From contig NCCR01000352.1 in NCBI GenBank assembly GCA_002279765.1, positions 1 through 9,429 on the forward strand: a DNA stretch of 9,429 nt. The letters run 5' to 3'. The stretch comes from Verrucomicrobia bacterium 12-59-8 (lineage in GTDB: Bacteria; Verrucomicrobiota; Verrucomicrobiae; Verrucomicrobiales; Verrucomicrobiaceae). Position numbers and translations under genes: made by a program. Of the stretch, positions 1 to 7,681 are shown piece after piece (position 1 is the first letter of the stretch; every line of letters begins with the position of its first letter). Below the pieces are notes generated by a model, which did no database searches, was not told where the DNA came from, and saw nothing but the letters and a program-made list of their open reading frames with translations.

Positions 1-1319
1 ATGCCGCGAGTCGCGGAGCGCCAACGCTCGCCTTCGGTAACGGTGGCGAGGTTACGCAACTGCGGGAGTTCGGAGGCGTAGAAGCGGAGGACGTTCTCAC
101 TGCCCTGCAATCGCAAGACCTGGCCTTCGGGCTTGAAGCCGAGACCTTCCAAACGGCGCAAAAGGCGGAATTCGGCCTCTATGTTTTGGACGTAGAATAC
201 AAAGTCATTCGATTCATCTTGAAGTGGGAAGATTGAATGACCGCCGTCGGAATGGCGCACGGGCCAGGTGTGCGAATTGTAACGGGCTGAGAGTTTCGCA
301 TCCACGACCTGCAGCGAGCCGTCGAGCTGGATTTCGAACTGGCAGGGCACCGGGGCGACGTGGAATTTCTCCAGGCCTGCGCCGCGCAGTTCCATCTGGA
401 AGCATTCGCCCAGAGATTCCCCCTGCTCTGCCAGCCAACGTAACGGCTTGATAACGTTTGAACGACTCAGCTCTCCCGCAAGGGTGGTGAGGGCGGGGGT
501 GTCGGCCAAGTGGCGGAACAGGGAGGCGGTCTCCTGGCAGATCCACCAAGCACCCATGACGTGCTTTTGGTGAGCGCCTTCGAGTTTGAGGCGGACGGTT
601 TGGGCATCGACGGACTCCACCACCAGCGGCAGGCGGACGCGCTCCGGGGCGACGTGGAGGGGGCGCTCCTGGCCATTCGGCTTGCCGACGAAGACCCTTG
701 GGTGCTCGGCCAGCGATTGAAGGAAGGTGTTCAGGCCTTCGCCTTTGAGGGAGATGGGCAGGCTCTGGGGCTGCTTGATGCCTTGGCTGGCCAGCCAGGC
801 GGCGAACATGGAGGACTCGCCCTCGCCTCCGGGTAAATACTTCACGAAGACGCCGAAGGGCTCGCGGATTTGCCCTTGGAGCAGGGGTTCGGGGAGGTAG
901 AGGGAGTAGCGCCCCGCGATCTGGAGAGCGGTCAGGCAGGGCTTTGTTGTAGTACCGGCTTGAGCCGGTCCGGAACTGCCGGAACCGGCTGAAGCCGGTA
1001 CTACAGAACGTGCTGCAGAGCTAGAAGCGGGTCTGGCACCGCTTTGCTTGCGGACGTGGGCGAGGGCCACGGCGAGGGCGTGCTCGCACATCATGCCGCT
1101 GCGGCGGGCATGGGGGCAGGTGCAGAGGTTCTCCACATCGGATGAGGTGCGGATGCGCAGGCCGGTGGTGAATTTCATTTTGCCTGAGCCCGCAGTGCCA
1201 CGGATCATGCCGTCACTGCTGCTGGTGACGACGGCCAAACCTGCATCCACCAAGGAGCGTGCGGACTTCATCACCGCCCAACCGCCGATTTCTCCGAGCC
1301 ATTTCTCTGTGATTTCCAT
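1..1319 (-). CDS. SWIM zinc-finger SNF2-family helicase, N-terminal part (3' end outside window)
   Basis: The minus-strand frame from the ATG at 1319-1317 is open to the window edge, giving 439 complete codons and no stop. Residues 66-80 form a SWIM zinc finger: C66-x-C68, then C78-x-H80 (CTCPHA...MMCEH). SWIM domains bind DNA or protein and in bacteria often sit at the N-terminus of SNF2-type ATPases. The region after about residue 130 looks like the 'bacterial SNF2 helicase-associated' region (for example GFKPEGQVLRLQGSENVLRF near the visible end), so the SNF2_N and helicase C motor domains should lie to the left of the window; they are not visible here. Residues about 105-125 are a Val/Pro/Ala/Gly/Ser/Thr linker encoded by a REP-like palindrome. 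The ATG was chosen because no in-frame ATG lies closely upstream and the protein-like sequence (MEITEKWLGEIGG) begins there; no strong ribosome site is seen. The gene is divergent from parA. The family call is good; the motor domain is inferred. Confidence 0.8.
   Translation of the reverse strand, partial: MEITEKWLGEIGGWAVMKSARSLVDAGLAVVTSSSDGMIRGTAGSGKMKFTTGLRIRTSSDVENLCTCPHARRSGMMCEHALAVALAHVRKQSGARPASSSAARSVVPASAGSGSSGPAQAGTTTKPCLTALQIAGRYSLYLPEPLLQGQIREPFGVFVKYLPGGEGESSMFAAWLASQGIKQPQSLPISLKGEGLNTFLQSLAEHPRVFVGKPNGQERPLHVAPERVRLPLVVESVDAQTVRLKLEGAHQKHVMGAWWICQETASLFRHLADTPALTTLAGELSRSNVIKPLRWLAEQGESLGECFQMELRGAGLEKFHVAPVPCQFEIQLDGSLQVVDAKLSARYNSHTWPVRHSDGGHSIFPLQDESNDFVFYVQNIEAEFRLLRRLEGLGFKPEGQVLRLQGSENVLRFYASELPQLRNLATVTEGERWRSATRG
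948..1005. repeat. REP/BIME-like palindrome inside the helicase gene
   Basis: Two 22-base arms, 948-969 and 984-1005, are inverted copies of each other with a single mismatch (G962 against the C expected from A992/G991), separated by a 14-base centre. Each arm holds its own small hairpin: ACCGGCT-TG-AGCCGGT on the left and ACCGGCT-GA-AGCCGGT on the right. This two-hairpin layout is that of a REP doublet (BIME), the kind of element moved by RAYT (TnpA-REP) transposases. It lies inside the SNF2-type reading frame just after the SWIM finger and leaves the frame intact. No RAYT gene is in the window. The inverted repeat is seen directly; the REP assignment is inferred from shape. Confidence 0.75.
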
Positions 1320-1364
1320 TTCGTGCTGGCGTGTCCCATGGTTTATCTGCAAAGTCCAGTACCT
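1320..1364. promoter_or_regulatory. Short divergent intergenic region between helicase and parA
   Basis: Only 45 bases separate the two divergent start codons, so promoters for both genes must lie here or run into the opposite gene's 5' end. I see no convincing -35/-10 pair and no Shine-Dalgarno sequence before either start. If parA actually starts at ATG 1338 or GTG 1323, almost no spacer remains. Confidence 0.3.
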
Positions 1365-2162
1365 ATGAGGATTGTCGCCATTTCCAACCAGAAAGGTGGC
1401 GTCGGTAAAACGACGACCGCTTTGAACCTCGCCGCGTGCCTCACCCAGCGCGGCGTGCGGGTGCTGCTGGTGGATCTCGACCCCCAGGCAAACGCCACCA
1501 GCGGCCTCGGCTTGGCCCAGGAAGAGGGCGGCAGCCTGTATTCAGCCCTCGTGGACGGCACCGACCCTCGTCTTGCTATTCGCAGCACGCGGCTGCCGGA
1601 TCTCTCCATCATCCGCTCCCATCAGGAGCTGGCCGGTTGTGAAATCGAGCTGGCCCAGGCTGGCAACCACATGGCCCGCCTGCGTGAGGTGCTAGCCCCG
1701 CTGCGTGACTCCGGCCATTTCGACTACGCCATTCTCGATACCCCGCCCTCCCTCGGCGTGCTCATGACCGGGGCCCTGGCGGCGGCGGACGAACTGCTCG
1801 TTCCCATTCAGTGCGAGTACTTCGGTCTCGAAGGCCTTTCCAAGATCGTCAACGTGGTGCAGCAAATCCGCGACTGCGGGGCCAATCCGAACCTGCTGCT
1901 GGAAGGCATCGTGATGACGATGTACGACAGCCGTGCCAACCTGGCGAACCAGGTGGTGAATGACGTGCGCAATTACTTTGCCGAGACCTGCTACCAGACG
2001 CTGATCCCGCGTACGGTGCGCCTTGGCGAAGCCCCCAGCTTCGGCAAGAGCATCATCGAGTACGAGCCTTCTGGTCGTGGTGCGCAGGCCTATCGGGCGC
2101 TGGCCGATGAATTCCTGGCCCGCCGTGCGGTGCCCCAAGCTCCCGCCGTCGCTGCGGCTTAA
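1365..2162 (+). CDS. parA: ParA/Soj-family ATPase
   Basis: A 265-residue P-loop ATPase of the ParA/Soj/MinD superfamily, the size of chromosomal Soj proteins. ParA binds DNA non-specifically as an ATP dimer and drives segregation or positioning of a partner-bound cargo. The deviant Walker A box KGGVGKTTT is at residues 10-18, with signature Lys10 and P-loop Lys15. The A' motif VDLDPQAN is at 36-43, and Walker B (ILDTPPS) has Asp125. The Soj-type blocks VPIQCEYFGLEGLS and IPRTVRLGEAPSFGKSI follow. I chose ATG 1365 because Soj proteins begin a few residues before the P-loop (MRIVAISNQKGG); GTG 1323 and ATG 1338 are in-frame alternatives that would add 14 or 9 residues. No clear ribosome site precedes any of them. 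The usual parB partner is not adjacent: the next gene, 15 bp downstream on the same strand, encodes a radical SAM protein. It could therefore be the chromosomal Soj with parB elsewhere, or an orphan ParA with another cargo. Confidence 0.93.
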   Translation: MRIVAISNQKGGVGKTTTALNLAACLTQRGVRVLLVDLDPQANATSGLGLAQEEGGSLYSALVDGTDPRLAIRSTRLPDLSIIRSHQELAGCEIELAQAGNHMARLREVLAPLRDSGHFDYAILDTPPSLGVLMTGALAAADELLVPIQCEYFGLEGLSKIVNVVQQIRDCGANPNLLLEGIVMTMYDSRANLANQVVNDVRNYFAETCYQTLIPRTVRLGEAPSFGKSIIEYEPSGRGAQAYRALADEFLARRAVPQAPAVAAA

Positions 2163-2177
2163 CCCAGCCCAGGTGTC

Positions 2178-3233
2178 ATGCAGACTCCCGCACATGGTAT
2201 CCATGGGCGCGGGGCAGCTCTCAATCCGCACCAGCGTTTTGCCGAACTGCATGTGGACTACGATCCCGGTGAAGCGCCGGAAAAAGTCGCCACGAAGTTC
2301 CTGCGCGATCACTCGTCCAGCATCATCTCGCGCAACAGCAGCCCGGATCTGCCTTTTGAGGCCAGCCTGAATCCCTACCGTGGCTGCGAGCACGGCTGCG
2401 CCTACTGCTATGCCCGGCCCACGCACGAGTACCTCGGCTTCTCTGCCGGGGTGGACTTTGAATCCCGCATCATGGTGAAGGAGAACGCCCCTGCCCTGCT
2501 GCGCGCTGAGCTGCTCAAACCTTCCTACAAGCCGGAGAATCTTTCCCTCAGCGGCATCACCGACCCCTATCAGCCCATCGAGAAAAAGCTCCGCATCACG
2601 CGGGGCTGTCTGGAAGTCCTCGCCGAGTGCCGCCATCCGGTGGTGCTCATCACGAAAAACCATCTCATCACGCGGGATGTCGATCTGCTGGCGGAGCTTG
2701 CGCGGCATTCGGCCACTGCGGTCTATATTTCCATCACCACGCTCGATCCCGATCTGGCCCGCAAGCTGGAGCCGCGAGCGTCCTCGCCGAAGATGCGGCT
2801 GGAGGCTATTCGCATCCTGCATGAAGCGGGTGTGCCCGTGGGGGTTTCCACCGCGCCGATCATCCCCGGCCTAAACGATTCCGAAATCCCCGCGCTCATT
2901 GAAGCCGCCCGCGCTGCCGGGGCACAGTTCGCCGGATACACCGTCGTGCGCCTACCCTTTGCCGTGAAGGATGTCTTTCGTGCGTGGCTGGACCAGCACT
3001 TCCCCGGCATGCGGGACAAGATCCTCAGCCGTATCGAAGAGACGCAGGGCAAGACCTTGTCGCATGGCGAATTTGGCAAGCGGCTGAAAGGCGTGGGTGT
3101 GTGGTCGGAGCAGATCGCCGCACTGTTTAAGGTGTCGATCAAGCGAGCAGGCATGCTGCACCGGAGGCCGGAGGTGAGTGCGGAGGCGTTTCGGCGGCCG
3201 CGCGATCCGGGTGGGCAGATGGAGTTGTTTTAG
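2178..3233 (+). CDS. PA0069-family radical SAM protein (spore photoproduct lyase-like)
   Basis: A 351-residue radical SAM enzyme. The [4Fe-4S] cluster motif C70-EHG-C74-AY-C77 (RGCEHGCAYCYAR) has the CxxxCxxC spacing that binds S-adenosylmethionine and the cluster. The downstream block SGITDPYQPIEKKLRITRGCL (about 125-145) and a TIM-barrel-like ISITTLDPDLARKLEPRA (about 185-201) are characteristic of the PA0069/Rv2578c group, which is related to spore photoproduct lyase SplB. Its substrate is unknown; DNA repair is a plausible inference from SplB kinship. The ATG is 15 bp after the parA stop, with AGG 4 bases upstream as a weak ribosome site, so the two genes are probably co-transcribed. The last five residues, QMELF, resemble the bacterial sliding-clamp-binding motif (QL[S/D]LF type). 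Length is normal for the family. Family assignment is confident; function is not. Confidence 0.93.
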   Translation: MQTPAHGIHGRGAALNPHQRFAELHVDYDPGEAPEKVATKFLRDHSSSIISRNSSPDLPFEASLNPYRGCEHGCAYCYARPTHEYLGFSAGVDFESRIMVKENAPALLRAELLKPSYKPENLSLSGITDPYQPIEKKLRITRGCLEVLAECRHPVVLITKNHLITRDVDLLAELARHSATAVYISITTLDPDLARKLEPRASSPKMRLEAIRILHEAGVPVGVSTAPIIPGLNDSEIPALIEAARAAGAQFAGYTVVRLPFAVKDVFRAWLDQHFPGMRDKILSRIEETQGKTLSHGEFGKRLKGVGVWSEQIAALFKVSIKRAGMLHRRPEVSAEAFRRPRDPGGQMELF

Positions 3234-3294
3234 CTATTGGCTCTGGTGATGCCTTCACGCCAGCCTTGCCATTTTTGCTGAAACCGCTTAAAAG

Positions 3295-6162
3295 ATGACA
3301 ATGCCTGACGTCGCCAAGCCAGCCCATGCACCGGCGGACAAAGCCAACGAGGCTTTCTGTGCGCCGAGTTTAAGCAGCGTTGAAGAGCACTACAAGCTGC
3401 TGAGCTGCCTGCTGGATTACATTCCTGACCGCATTTATTTCAAAGACAAAGAGGGGGCGTTTGTGCTGGTGAGCCGGTCCGAGGCCGAGTATCTCGGGGC
3501 GTGTGATCCGGCGGAGGTGATCGGTAAAACGGACTTCGATTACTTCGAGCACGCCCTGGCGCAGGCGGCCATGGAGGATGAGCAGGAGCTGATGCGGCTG
3601 GGCAAATCCATCACGGGCAAGGAGGAGAAAAAGCGGCTGCTGGATGGTCGCACGGGCTGGGCGCTGGTGACGAAGATCCCGCTGCGCGATGCCGACGGCG
3701 GCATCATCGGCACCTGTGGTATCTCCAAAGACATCACAGCACTCAAGGAGACCGAAGAGGCCCTGTACAAGGCCAATGCGGCACTGGCCTCGCAGAAGGC
3801 GCTGCTGGAGCAATCCATGGCAGAACTGCAGCAGACCAAGCTGGAACTGGTGCAACAGCTGGCCATGCGTGAGCGGGTGGAGGACGAACTCGTCCGGGCC
3901 AAGCGTGAGGCCGAGGAGGCCAGCAGCGGTCTGGGTCCCTTCTTTCAGGTGGCGCTGGACATGCTCGGCATTGCCGGGATGGACGGCTACTTCAAACGGA
4001 TCAATCCAGCCTTTTACAACTCACTGGGCTACACGGAGGAAGAGATGCTGAGCCAGCCCTTTCTCGAATTCGTACATCCTGAGGACCGGCCCAAAACCGT
4101 GGAGGCCGTCGAGCAACTGTTCGGCAAAGGATATCGCTTAAAGATACGCAACAACCTTACTCAGCCTGGGTTTTGGGCGGCGGAGGAAGCGGTCGGTATG
4201 GCGCGTGAAGCCGCCGAGGCGGCAAACCAGGCCAAGAGCACCTTCCTCGCGAACATGAGCCACGAGATTCGCACGCCGATGAATGGAGTGCTGGGCATGA
4301 CGGAACTGCTGCTGAACACGCGCATGACGGCCGACCAGCGAGGCTACCTGAACCTCGTGAGGCAGTCGGCCGACTCCTTGATGACGGTGCTCAATGACAT
4401 CCTGGATTTCTCCAAGATCGAAGCGGGCAAGCTGGACCTCGACAAGCATGAGTTTGATCTGCGCGACTCCATCGGGGACACCCTGCAAACGCTGGCGACC
4501 CGCTCCGCAGAGAAGGACATTGAGCTGGCCTACCACGTGAAGCCTGACGTGCCCGACTGCCTGATTGGCGACATTTGCCGCCTGCGGCAGATCATCCTGA
4601 ACCTGGTGGGCAACGCCATCAAGTTCACGCCGCGTGGCGAAATCGTAGTGGAACTGCGCGTGGAGAGCCGGACCGAGACTGAGGTGACCCTGCATGTGCA
4701 GGTGTCGGACACGGGCATCGGCATCGCCAAAGACAAGCAGGCGCATGTGTTTGAATCCTTCACGCAGGCGGAGAGCTGCACCACACGCCGTTTCGGCGGC
4801 ACCGGACTCGGCCTGACCATTTCCAGGCAACTGGTCGATCTCATGCAGGGGCGCATGTGGCTGGAAAGCGAACCGGGCAAGGGCAGCGTCTTTCACTTCA
4901 CCGCGCAGTTTGAACTGGCGAGCCAGAAAGCGCACGCCTCGCGGTTGCTCCCGGAAACGCTGCGCGACTTCCAGGTATTGGTGGTGGACGACAATGCGAC
5001 CAATCGCACAATTCTCGAGGAGATGCTCAAGACCTGGGAGCTGCGGCCCATCCTTGCCGCCAGCGGTGCCGAGGCTTTGCAAATCTTGGAACAGGCCCAG
5101 ACCGAAGGCTCGCCCATTCCGCTGATGCTGCTGGACTACATGATGCCTGTGATGGATGGCGCGGAAGTTTGCCGCCAGATCCAGCAACGTTTCAGCAGCG
5201 ATGCGCCCAAAATTTTGATCCTTTCTTCGGGTGGCAATCTGACCGCCGAAATTGGTGATGAATGCCTGGGATATGAGCGCTGCCTGACGAAACCCGTGAA
5301 GCATTCGGATCTCTTCGACACGATCTGCCGCGTCATGGGAGATCTGAATGCCGATGACAAAACCGGCAGCGCCCACGAAATGCCCGGTCTGCAGAGCATG
5401 GCCCCCATGAAGCTGCTGCTTGCGGAGGATGGCCGGGTGAATCAACTCGTCGCCATCAAGATGCTCGAAGACCGGGGACATCATGTCACCCTGGCCAGCA
5501 ACGGACGTGAGGCTTTGACCCTGCTCGCCAGCCAGACTTTCGATGCGATCCTCATGGACATCCAGATGCCCGAGATGAACGGGTTTGAGGCCACGCTGGC
5601 CATTCGCCTGGAGGAGACCGGCACAGACCGTCACATCCCCATCATCGCCATGACGGCCAATGCGATGAAAGGTGACCGTGAGCAATGCCTAGCCGCCGGG
5701 ATGGATGACTACATCGCCAAACCCATTCACTCGACGCAGCTTTATCCCCTGCTGGAAAAGTATGCCAGCCTCAGCCAGAGGCCCCAAGCTGAGCCCCTGC
5801 CCTTCGGTACTTGCCGTGATGCGCCCGTGTTCGACGCCGACACTTTCAGCGAGAACATTGGCGATGGCCCGCTGATGCTGGAGCTGATACGGCTGTTTTG
5901 TGAAGAGTCGCAGCCCATGCTCGGCAATGCCTGCCTGGCACTCCATGAGCTGGATGCTGAAGCGCTGCACCATGCCTCCCACTCCCTACAGGGACTGGTG
6001 GGCAATTACGCCGCCACACCGGCCTTCAATGCCGTGTCCGCCCTCACGCAATGCACGCGGAATGGCAATCTGCTGCAGGCGGGCAAACTGCTTGCGGTGG
6101 TGACTGACGAAGTAGCGCGACTGCGAGAGGCCCTCGTTGAGTTTGGGCGGGAGATTGAGTGA
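3295..6162 (+). CDS. Hybrid sensor histidine kinase: PAS-PAS-HisKA-HATPase-REC-REC-HPt
   Basis: A 955-residue cytoplasmic kinase with no membrane segment or signal peptide, carrying an entire phosphorelay in one chain. Domains in order: PAS about 36-150 ([11 protein letters not shown] to [10 protein letters not shown]); coiled coil about 150-210; second, apparently shortened PAS about 212-290; HisKA with phospho-acceptor H323 in SHEIRTPMN; HATPase_c with N box ([10 protein letters not shown], 435-444), G1 DTGIGI (472-477) and G2 GGTGLGL (501-507). REC1 has D565/D566, acceptor D614 and K666. REC2 has E711/D712, acceptor D755 and K809. The C-terminal HPt has H896 in SHSLQG. The kinase domain is complete and should be active. 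REC2 reads AEDGRVNQ where EDNxVNQ is usual, and the HPt has Gln in place of the usual Lys of HxLKG. Starts at 3295 or 3301 (MTMP) are equally likely; no strong ribosome site is seen. It lies 61 bp after the radical SAM gene. No separate cognate regulator is nearby, so the output is unknown. Confidence 0.96.
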   Translation: MTMPDVAKPAHAPADKANEAFCAPSLSSVEEHYKLLSCLLDYIPDRIYFKDKEGAFVLVSRSEAEYLGACDPAEVIGKTDFDYFEHALAQAAMEDEQELMRLGKSITGKEEKKRLLDGRTGWALVTKIPLRDADGGIIGTCGISKDITALKETEEALYKANAALASQKALLEQSMAELQQTKLELVQQLAMRERVEDELVRAKREAEEASSGLGPFFQVALDMLGIAGMDGYFKRINPAFYNSLGYTEEEMLSQPFLEFVHPEDRPKTVEAVEQLFGKGYRLKIRNNLTQPGFWAAEEAVGMAREAAEAANQAKSTFLANMSHEIRTPMNGVLGMTELLLNTRMTADQRGYLNLVRQSADSLMTVLNDILDFSKIEAGKLDLDKHEFDLRDSIGDTLQTLATRSAEKDIELAYHVKPDVPDCLIGDICRLRQIILNLVGNAIKFTPRGEIVVELRVESRTETEVTLHVQVSDTGIGIAKDKQAHVFESFTQAESCTTRRFGGTGLGLTISRQLVDLMQGRMWLESEPGKGSVFHFTAQFELASQKAHASRLLPETLRDFQVLVVDDNATNRTILEEMLKTWELRPILAASGAEALQILEQAQTEGSPIPLMLLDYMMPVMDGAEVCRQIQQRFSSDAPKILILSSGGNLTAEIGDECLGYERCLTKPVKHSDLFDTICRVMGDLNADDKTGSAHEMPGLQSMAPMKLLLAEDGRVNQLVAIKMLEDRGHHVTLASNGREALTLLASQTFDAILMDIQMPEMNGFEATLAIRLEETGTDRHIPIIAMTANAMKGDREQCLAAGMDDYIAKPIHSTQLYPLLEKYASLSQRPQAEPLPFGTCRDAPVFDADTFSENIGDGPLMLELIRLFCEESQPMLGNACLALHELDAEALHHASHSLQGLVGNYAATPAFNAVSALTQCTRNGNLLQAGKLLAVVTDEVARLREALVEFGREIE

Positions 6163-6379
6163 ATGGATTGAAGGCTTGTGTAAGAAGGGGGGGGCGTTTT
6201 TCATCCATGCATCCCACGAGTCGCATGAGGCTAATCACGCAAAAGCGGGCATCCTTGAGGGCTATGCGTATCGCAGCACATTCATTCGACATTCGGATTT
6301 ACTCATTCGTCATTTGCCCCCATCGCTCTACCCTTCTTCCAGACCTGTCTATCAACCACCGACCCGTTCCTCCCACCCC
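6163..6379. other. 217-bp intergenic spacer before rlmI-like gene
   Basis: No convincing coding sequence. The rlmI frame is open upstream through this spacer, but the residues it would encode look nothing like the family. The spacer holds an 8-G homopolymer (6187-6194), an AT-richer middle with a small heptamer array (6283-6317), and a C-rich, G-poor stretch leading into the start codon. I see no clear terminator for the kinase gene and no clear promoter; the promoter for the methyltransferase presumably lies here. Confidence 0.5.
6283..6317. repeat. Five tandem heptamers, CATTCGN type
   Basis: The 35 bases divide into five heptamers: CATTCGA, CATTCGG, ATTTACT, CATTCGT, CATTTGC. Four of the five share CATTYG, giving a 7-14-7 base spacing, and the third is degenerate. 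It lies 62 bases before the methyltransferase start. Short tandem heptamer arrays in spacers are known from several bacterial groups, but I cannot tell whether this one belongs to a genome-wide family or has any role. Confidence 0.5.
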
Positions 6380-7549
6380 ATGCCCACCCTCACCGTCCAG
6401 CCCCGCGCCCGCCTCTTCCACGGCCACCTCTGGGTCTACGCCACTGAAATCCAAAAACGCTTCGGCGATCCCAAGCCCGGCGATGTCGTCCACCTCCAGG
6501 ACGTCCGTGGCAAGCCCCTCGGCAGCGCCATCTACAATCCCCAGTCCCAGATCTCCGCACGCCTCTTCTCCTACCGCCGCCAGGACCTGGATCTGGACTT
6601 CTTCACACGCCGCATCCAGCGGGCGATCAAGGTGCGCGAGGCCTCTGGGGTGGACCTCAATCTCTGCCGCATCGTCTGGAGCGAATCCGACGGACTCCCC
6701 GGCCTCATCATTGATCGCTACGGCGACTTCCTCGTCATCCAGACCCTCACCCTCGCCATGGACCTGCGGAAGGACCTCATCATCCAGGCCCTCAACGACA
6801 CCCTCAAGCCACGCGGCATCGTCCAGCGCAACGAAGGCGCCGTCCGCAAAGCCGAAGGCATGGAGCAGATCAAAGGCGTCATCAGCGGCGAGACACCCGA
6901 GCCCTTCGTCGTCCGCTACCAGGGCAGCGCCTTTCACGCCGACCTCCTCGAAGGCCAGAAAACCGGCCTCTATCTCGATCAGCTAGACAACTACCAGCAC
7001 GTCGCCTCCCTCGCCAAAGGCCGCCGCGTCCTCGACTGCTTCTCCAATCAGGGCGGCTTCGCCCAGGCCTGCGCCCTCGCCGGAGCCAGCGAAGTCACCG
7101 CCGTGGACATCAGCGAGTCCGCCACCGAAGTCGCCAAACAAAACGCCGCCATTGCCGGCGTGCAGATCAACTGCATCGCCGAAAACTGCTTCGACTTCCT
7201 CAAGCGCAACGAAGCCGCCGCCGCCCGCTACGACCTCATCATCCTCGATCCCCCCTCCTTCACCAAAACCAAAAGCTCCGTGCGCGATGCCCTCCGCGGC
7301 TACAAGGAGATCCACCTCCGCGCCATGAAGATGCTAGAGCCCGGCGGCATCTTCGCCACCTTCACCTGCTCCCACCACGTCAGCGCCGAGGAATTCCACA
7401 GCAGCATCACCGACGCCGCCGTGGACGCCAAAAAAACCCTCCGCCGCGTCACCACCTACACCCAACGCCCCGACCACCCCATCCTCGCCACCATCCCCGA
7501 AACCGAGTACCTGCGTGGTTATGCGTATGAGGTGGTCGCTTCGTGGTAG
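6380..7549 (+). CDS. rlmI: RlmI-like class I SAM-dependent 23S rRNA m5C methyltransferase
   Basis: A 389-residue protein matching RlmI (YccW), which methylates C1962 of 23S rRNA to 5-methylcytosine. The N-terminal about 75 residues form a PUA-type RNA-binding domain (RARLFHGHLWVYATEI, then GDVVHLQDVRGKPLGSAIYN). A central EEHUD-like region carries EGQKTGLYLDQ (191-201). The Rossmann methyltransferase domain shows motif I as LDCFSNQGGFA (218-228), AVDIS at 241-245, motif IV DPPSF at 290-294, and the TCS motif at 329-331 followed by AEEFHSSITDAAVDA. The C-terminal RPDHPILATIPETEYLRGYAYEV matches the RlmI tail. I chose ATG 6380 because PUA homology begins there (MPTLTVQPRARLFHGH); the frame is open 81 codons further up, but that part is not family-like. 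Codon use is strongly C-ending, distinct from the AT-rich genes that follow. Substrate position is inferred from E. coli; paralogues such as RlmK/RlmL-type enzymes are less likely. Confidence 0.92.
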   Translation: MPTLTVQPRARLFHGHLWVYATEIQKRFGDPKPGDVVHLQDVRGKPLGSAIYNPQSQISARLFSYRRQDLDLDFFTRRIQRAIKVREASGVDLNLCRIVWSESDGLPGLIIDRYGDFLVIQTLTLAMDLRKDLIIQALNDTLKPRGIVQRNEGAVRKAEGMEQIKGVISGETPEPFVVRYQGSAFHADLLEGQKTGLYLDQLDNYQHVASLAKGRRVLDCFSNQGGFAQACALAGASEVTAVDISESATEVAKQNAAIAGVQINCIAENCFDFLKRNEAAAARYDLIILDPPSFTKTKSSVRDALRGYKEIHLRAMKMLEPGGIFATFTCSHHVSAEEFHSSITDAAVDAKKTLRRVTTYTQRPDHPILATIPETEYLRGYAYEVVASW

Positions 7550-7681
7550 GCTCTTGACCTCCTTATTCCGGGGTTCCATTTGTAAATAAGCGCCATGATC
7601 TCCAACTCAGAATTCGGACATCACCTTATCACCTGTCAGGGCGGAATGTCGCTTTCCGCGAAGCCATAAAGAACCGCACAA
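7550..7681. other. Junction spacer between rlmI-like gene and AT-rich block
   Basis: A 132-bp spacer in which composition changes from GC-rich to AT-richer. One forward frame is open from 7558 to a stop at 7687-7689 and overlaps the SIR2-like start. It has no ATG, GTG or TTG start, and its residues (ending REAIKNRTNE) look protein-like but unrecognisable. It may be the tail of a lost gene or chance. TTGACC at 7554-7559 resembles a -35 box, but I find no -10 at proper spacing. No hairpin terminator for rlmI is evident. Confidence 0.3.

Noticed and set aside
510..836. Plus-strand frames of about 75-110 codons (such as 224-451, 510-836, 1048-1368) across the left region
   Set aside because: The minus strand is open through the whole region with a SWIM finger and family-like sequence; these are its shadows.
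1692..2822. 376-codon minus-strand open frame spanning parA and the radical SAM gene
   Set aside because: It crosses two well-supported genes on the other strand and shows no domain of its own; a shadow of biased codon use.
4138..5685. 515-codon minus-strand open frame opposite the hybrid kinase
   Set aside because: The plus strand encodes all the kinase and receiver motifs in this interval; the antisense product is His/Gln-rich with no recognisable motif. GC-rich coding sequence commonly leaves such shadow frames open.
6137..6379. N-terminal extension of the methyltransferase from the upstream open frame
   Set aside because: The 81 extra residues do not resemble the PUA family, cover a homopolymer and heptamer repeat, and begin inside the kinase gene; ATG 6380 matches the family N-terminus.
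6159..6986. 275-codon Ser/Pro-rich plus-strand frame overlapping the methyltransferase
   Set aside because: Composition (long Ser/Ala/Pro runs) is what results from reading the C-rich methyltransferase gene out of frame; the true frame has full RlmI motifs.
7554..7588. Possible promoter (TTGACC with TAAATA downstream) before the SIR2-like gene
   Set aside because: The spacing between the two boxes is about 23 bases, too long for a standard promoter, so it is not listed as a feature.
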